Assembly (NCBI GenBank): GCA_050701635.1
Contig: JBOGDF010000360.1
Location: forward strand, 1 to 5,459
Length of the DNA: 5,459 nt
Direction of reading: 5' to 3'
Source of the DNA: WHSM01 sp050701635
GTDB taxonomy: Bacteria > Actinomycetota > Actinomycetes > Mycobacteriales > Micromonosporaceae
Part shown: in pieces, positions 4,417 through 5,459 of the stretch
Numbering within the stretch: the stretch's first letter is position 1
Layout: the number at the start of each line of letters is the position of its first letter
The notes under the pieces: model-generated
Seen by the model: only the letters and a program-made list of their open reading frames with translations
Database searches by the model: none
What the model was told of the DNA's origin: nothing
Made by a program: the position numbers and the translations under genes

Positions 4417-5459
4417 CGGCTCAACAGTGGGCGGGTACGCCGGTCCAGCTCGCGCAGCGCCGCGTCGACGTCGAATTTCCTGGCGTAGAACAGCTGGGTC
4501 AGCTCCTCATCGGCGATGTCCTCGATCTCCGGCCAGGCCGGCATCACGGGCGTCCGGTGCATGTGCGGGATGCCGTCCAGGAACGTCTGCGAGCCGGCGG
4601 GCGGGCGCGCCGGATCCAGGAACACGGGCGAGTCCGCCACCGACTTCAGCGACGGGACCGTACGCCCACTCAGCGCGGCCAGCCGCTGGCCCTGCTCGTC
4701 CATCGCGTACCGGATGAAGTCCAGCGCCGCGTCGGCGTTCGGCGCCTCCGCCGCCACGCAGTACGCGTCGGAGTGCAGCAGCGTGGCCTGCCGCTTGCCG
4801 ACCGGCAGCGGCGCGACGGCGAACTTCAAGCCGCTGACCTCGCGGAACTTCGGGGTGTCGCGGCGGGAGCCGAGATACATCCCGAGCTTGCCGGCGGCGA
4901 ACCGGGTCTCCAGGTCCTGCGCCTCCTGCTGCGGCAGGTCCGGCACCACCTTCGGGTCGCGGATCAGCCCGGCGAGGAACTCGATCGCGCCCCGCGCGGC
5001 CGGGGTGTCGAGGGTGAACCGGGTCGGCTTCGCCGGGTCGTCGACGATCTCGCCGCCGTTGGCCCACACGAACGGCGCCAGCCGGACCAGGGTGGGCTCC
5101 ACCCCGAGGCCGTGTACGTCACCGCCGGAGAGCCGGCGCGCGGTGTCGGCGAAGTCGTTCCACGTCCAGCCGGCGGCCGGCGCCGGCACGCCACGGGCGG
5201 AGAACACCGCCGGGTTGTAGTAGACCACCAGCGAGCTGACATTCTGCGGCATGCACTGCAGCGCACCCCGGTACGTGAACGCCTCCACCGGTTGCTGGTA
5301 GTAGTCACCGAGCTTCAGGCCACGCTGCTCCAGCCCTGGGCCGACGGGCTGCAGCGCGCCACGGGCCACGAACTGGGCGTACTCCCGGTAGTTGATCAGG
5401 AACGTGTCGGGCGGGTTGCCGGCAGCGAACGCGCTGGAGAGCCGGGCCAGGTGGTCGCC
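4413..5459 (-). CDS. Sugar ABC importer solute-binding protein (N-terminus missing)
   Basis: The leftward frame is open from the TGA at 4413-4415 to the window edge, giving 348 residues without the N-terminus. GTG 5369 is internal: the codons above it keep matching the family, with HLARLSSAFAAGNPPDTFLI and then NYREYAQF. This is the extracellular solute-binding family 1 (MalE-like) of CUT1 importers, which capture a sugar or oligosaccharide outside the membrane and hand it to the permease. Other family marks are SLVVYYNPAVF (first lobe), GWTWNDFADTARRL, a long FAAGKLGMYLGSRRD segment and a C-terminal helix region. Full proteins are usually 420-450 residues, so about 80 residues are missing, including the expected lipoprotein signal. 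It is the first visible gene of the operon, with the ATPase 13 nt downstream. The promoter and any sugar-responsive regulator must lie to the right. The substrate is unknown. Confidence 0.93.
   Translation of the reverse strand, partial: GDHLARLSSAFAAGNPPDTFLINYREYAQFVARGALQPVGPGLEQRGLKLGDYYQQPVEAFTYRGALQCMPQNVSSLVVYYNPAVFSARGVPAPAAGWTWNDFADTARRLSGGDVHGLGVEPTLVRLAPFVWANGGEIVDDPAKPTRFTLDTPAARGAIEFLAGLIRDPKVVPDLPQQEAQDLETRFAAGKLGMYLGSRRDTPKFREVSGLKFAVAPLPVGKRQATLLHSDAYCVAAEAPNADAALDFIRYAMDEQGQRLAALSGRTVPSLKSVADSPVFLDPARPPAGSQTFLDGIPHMHRTPVMPAWPEIEDIADEELTQLFYARKFDVDAALRELDRRTRPLLSR

Noticed and set aside
2508..4717. Long plus-strand frames (2508-3704 and 3764-4717) opposite the transporter genes
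   Set aside because: Their Gln/Arg/Gly-rich products match no family, and they lie antisense to genes with complete ABC motifs.
5307..5369. GTG 5369 as the start of the binding protein
   Set aside because: The frame stays open upstream to the window edge and encodes recognisable family sequence there, so the gene is cut by the window rather than short.

Overview
The window is very GC-rich, with G or C at nearly every third codon position in its real genes and a mixture of GTG and ATG starts. This fits a high-GC actinobacterium. A Micromonosporaceae or Streptomyces-like host is my guess from composition and gene style; no marker gene here proves it.

Layout. Positions 1-331 are a control region ahead of a rightward gene. 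Its left 180 bases may hold the edge of another gene, and positions 174-230 carry three copies of a 7-bp inverted/direct repeat. Positions 332-1945 (+) encode a 537-residue secreted protein that looks like a beta-propeller of unknown function. A strong GC-rich hairpin follows its stop codon. A short lipoprotein gene (2014-2463, +) comes next and looks leaderless: a TANNNT -10 box sits 7 nt before its GTG. The lipoprotein gene meets a leftward operon tail to tail, 11 bp apart.

The leftward operon, read right to left, is an importer of the carbohydrate-uptake CUT1 class: a solute-binding protein (4413 to beyond 5459, N-terminus outside the window), a MalK/UgpC-type ATPase (3293-4399) and a MalF-type permease (2475-3296). 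The genes are tightly packed. The ATPase and permease overlap by GTGA. The binding-protein stop and the ATPase start are linked by a 6-codon minicistron that overlaps each of them by ATGA. A CUT1 importer normally needs a second, MalG-type permease. None follows the first one, so it must lie upstream of the window or elsewhere, or the permease works as a homodimer.

The two rightward genes encode exported proteins with no catalytic motif I recognise, and nothing ties them to the importer beyond adjacency. I see no rRNA, tRNA, CRISPR array, transposase, integrase or toxin-antitoxin pair. Most of the window is ordinary accessory or housekeeping actinobacterial sequence. The least ordinary points are the minicistron relay, the terminator placed against a leaderless start, the repeat cluster upstream of the propeller gene, and the missing second permease.
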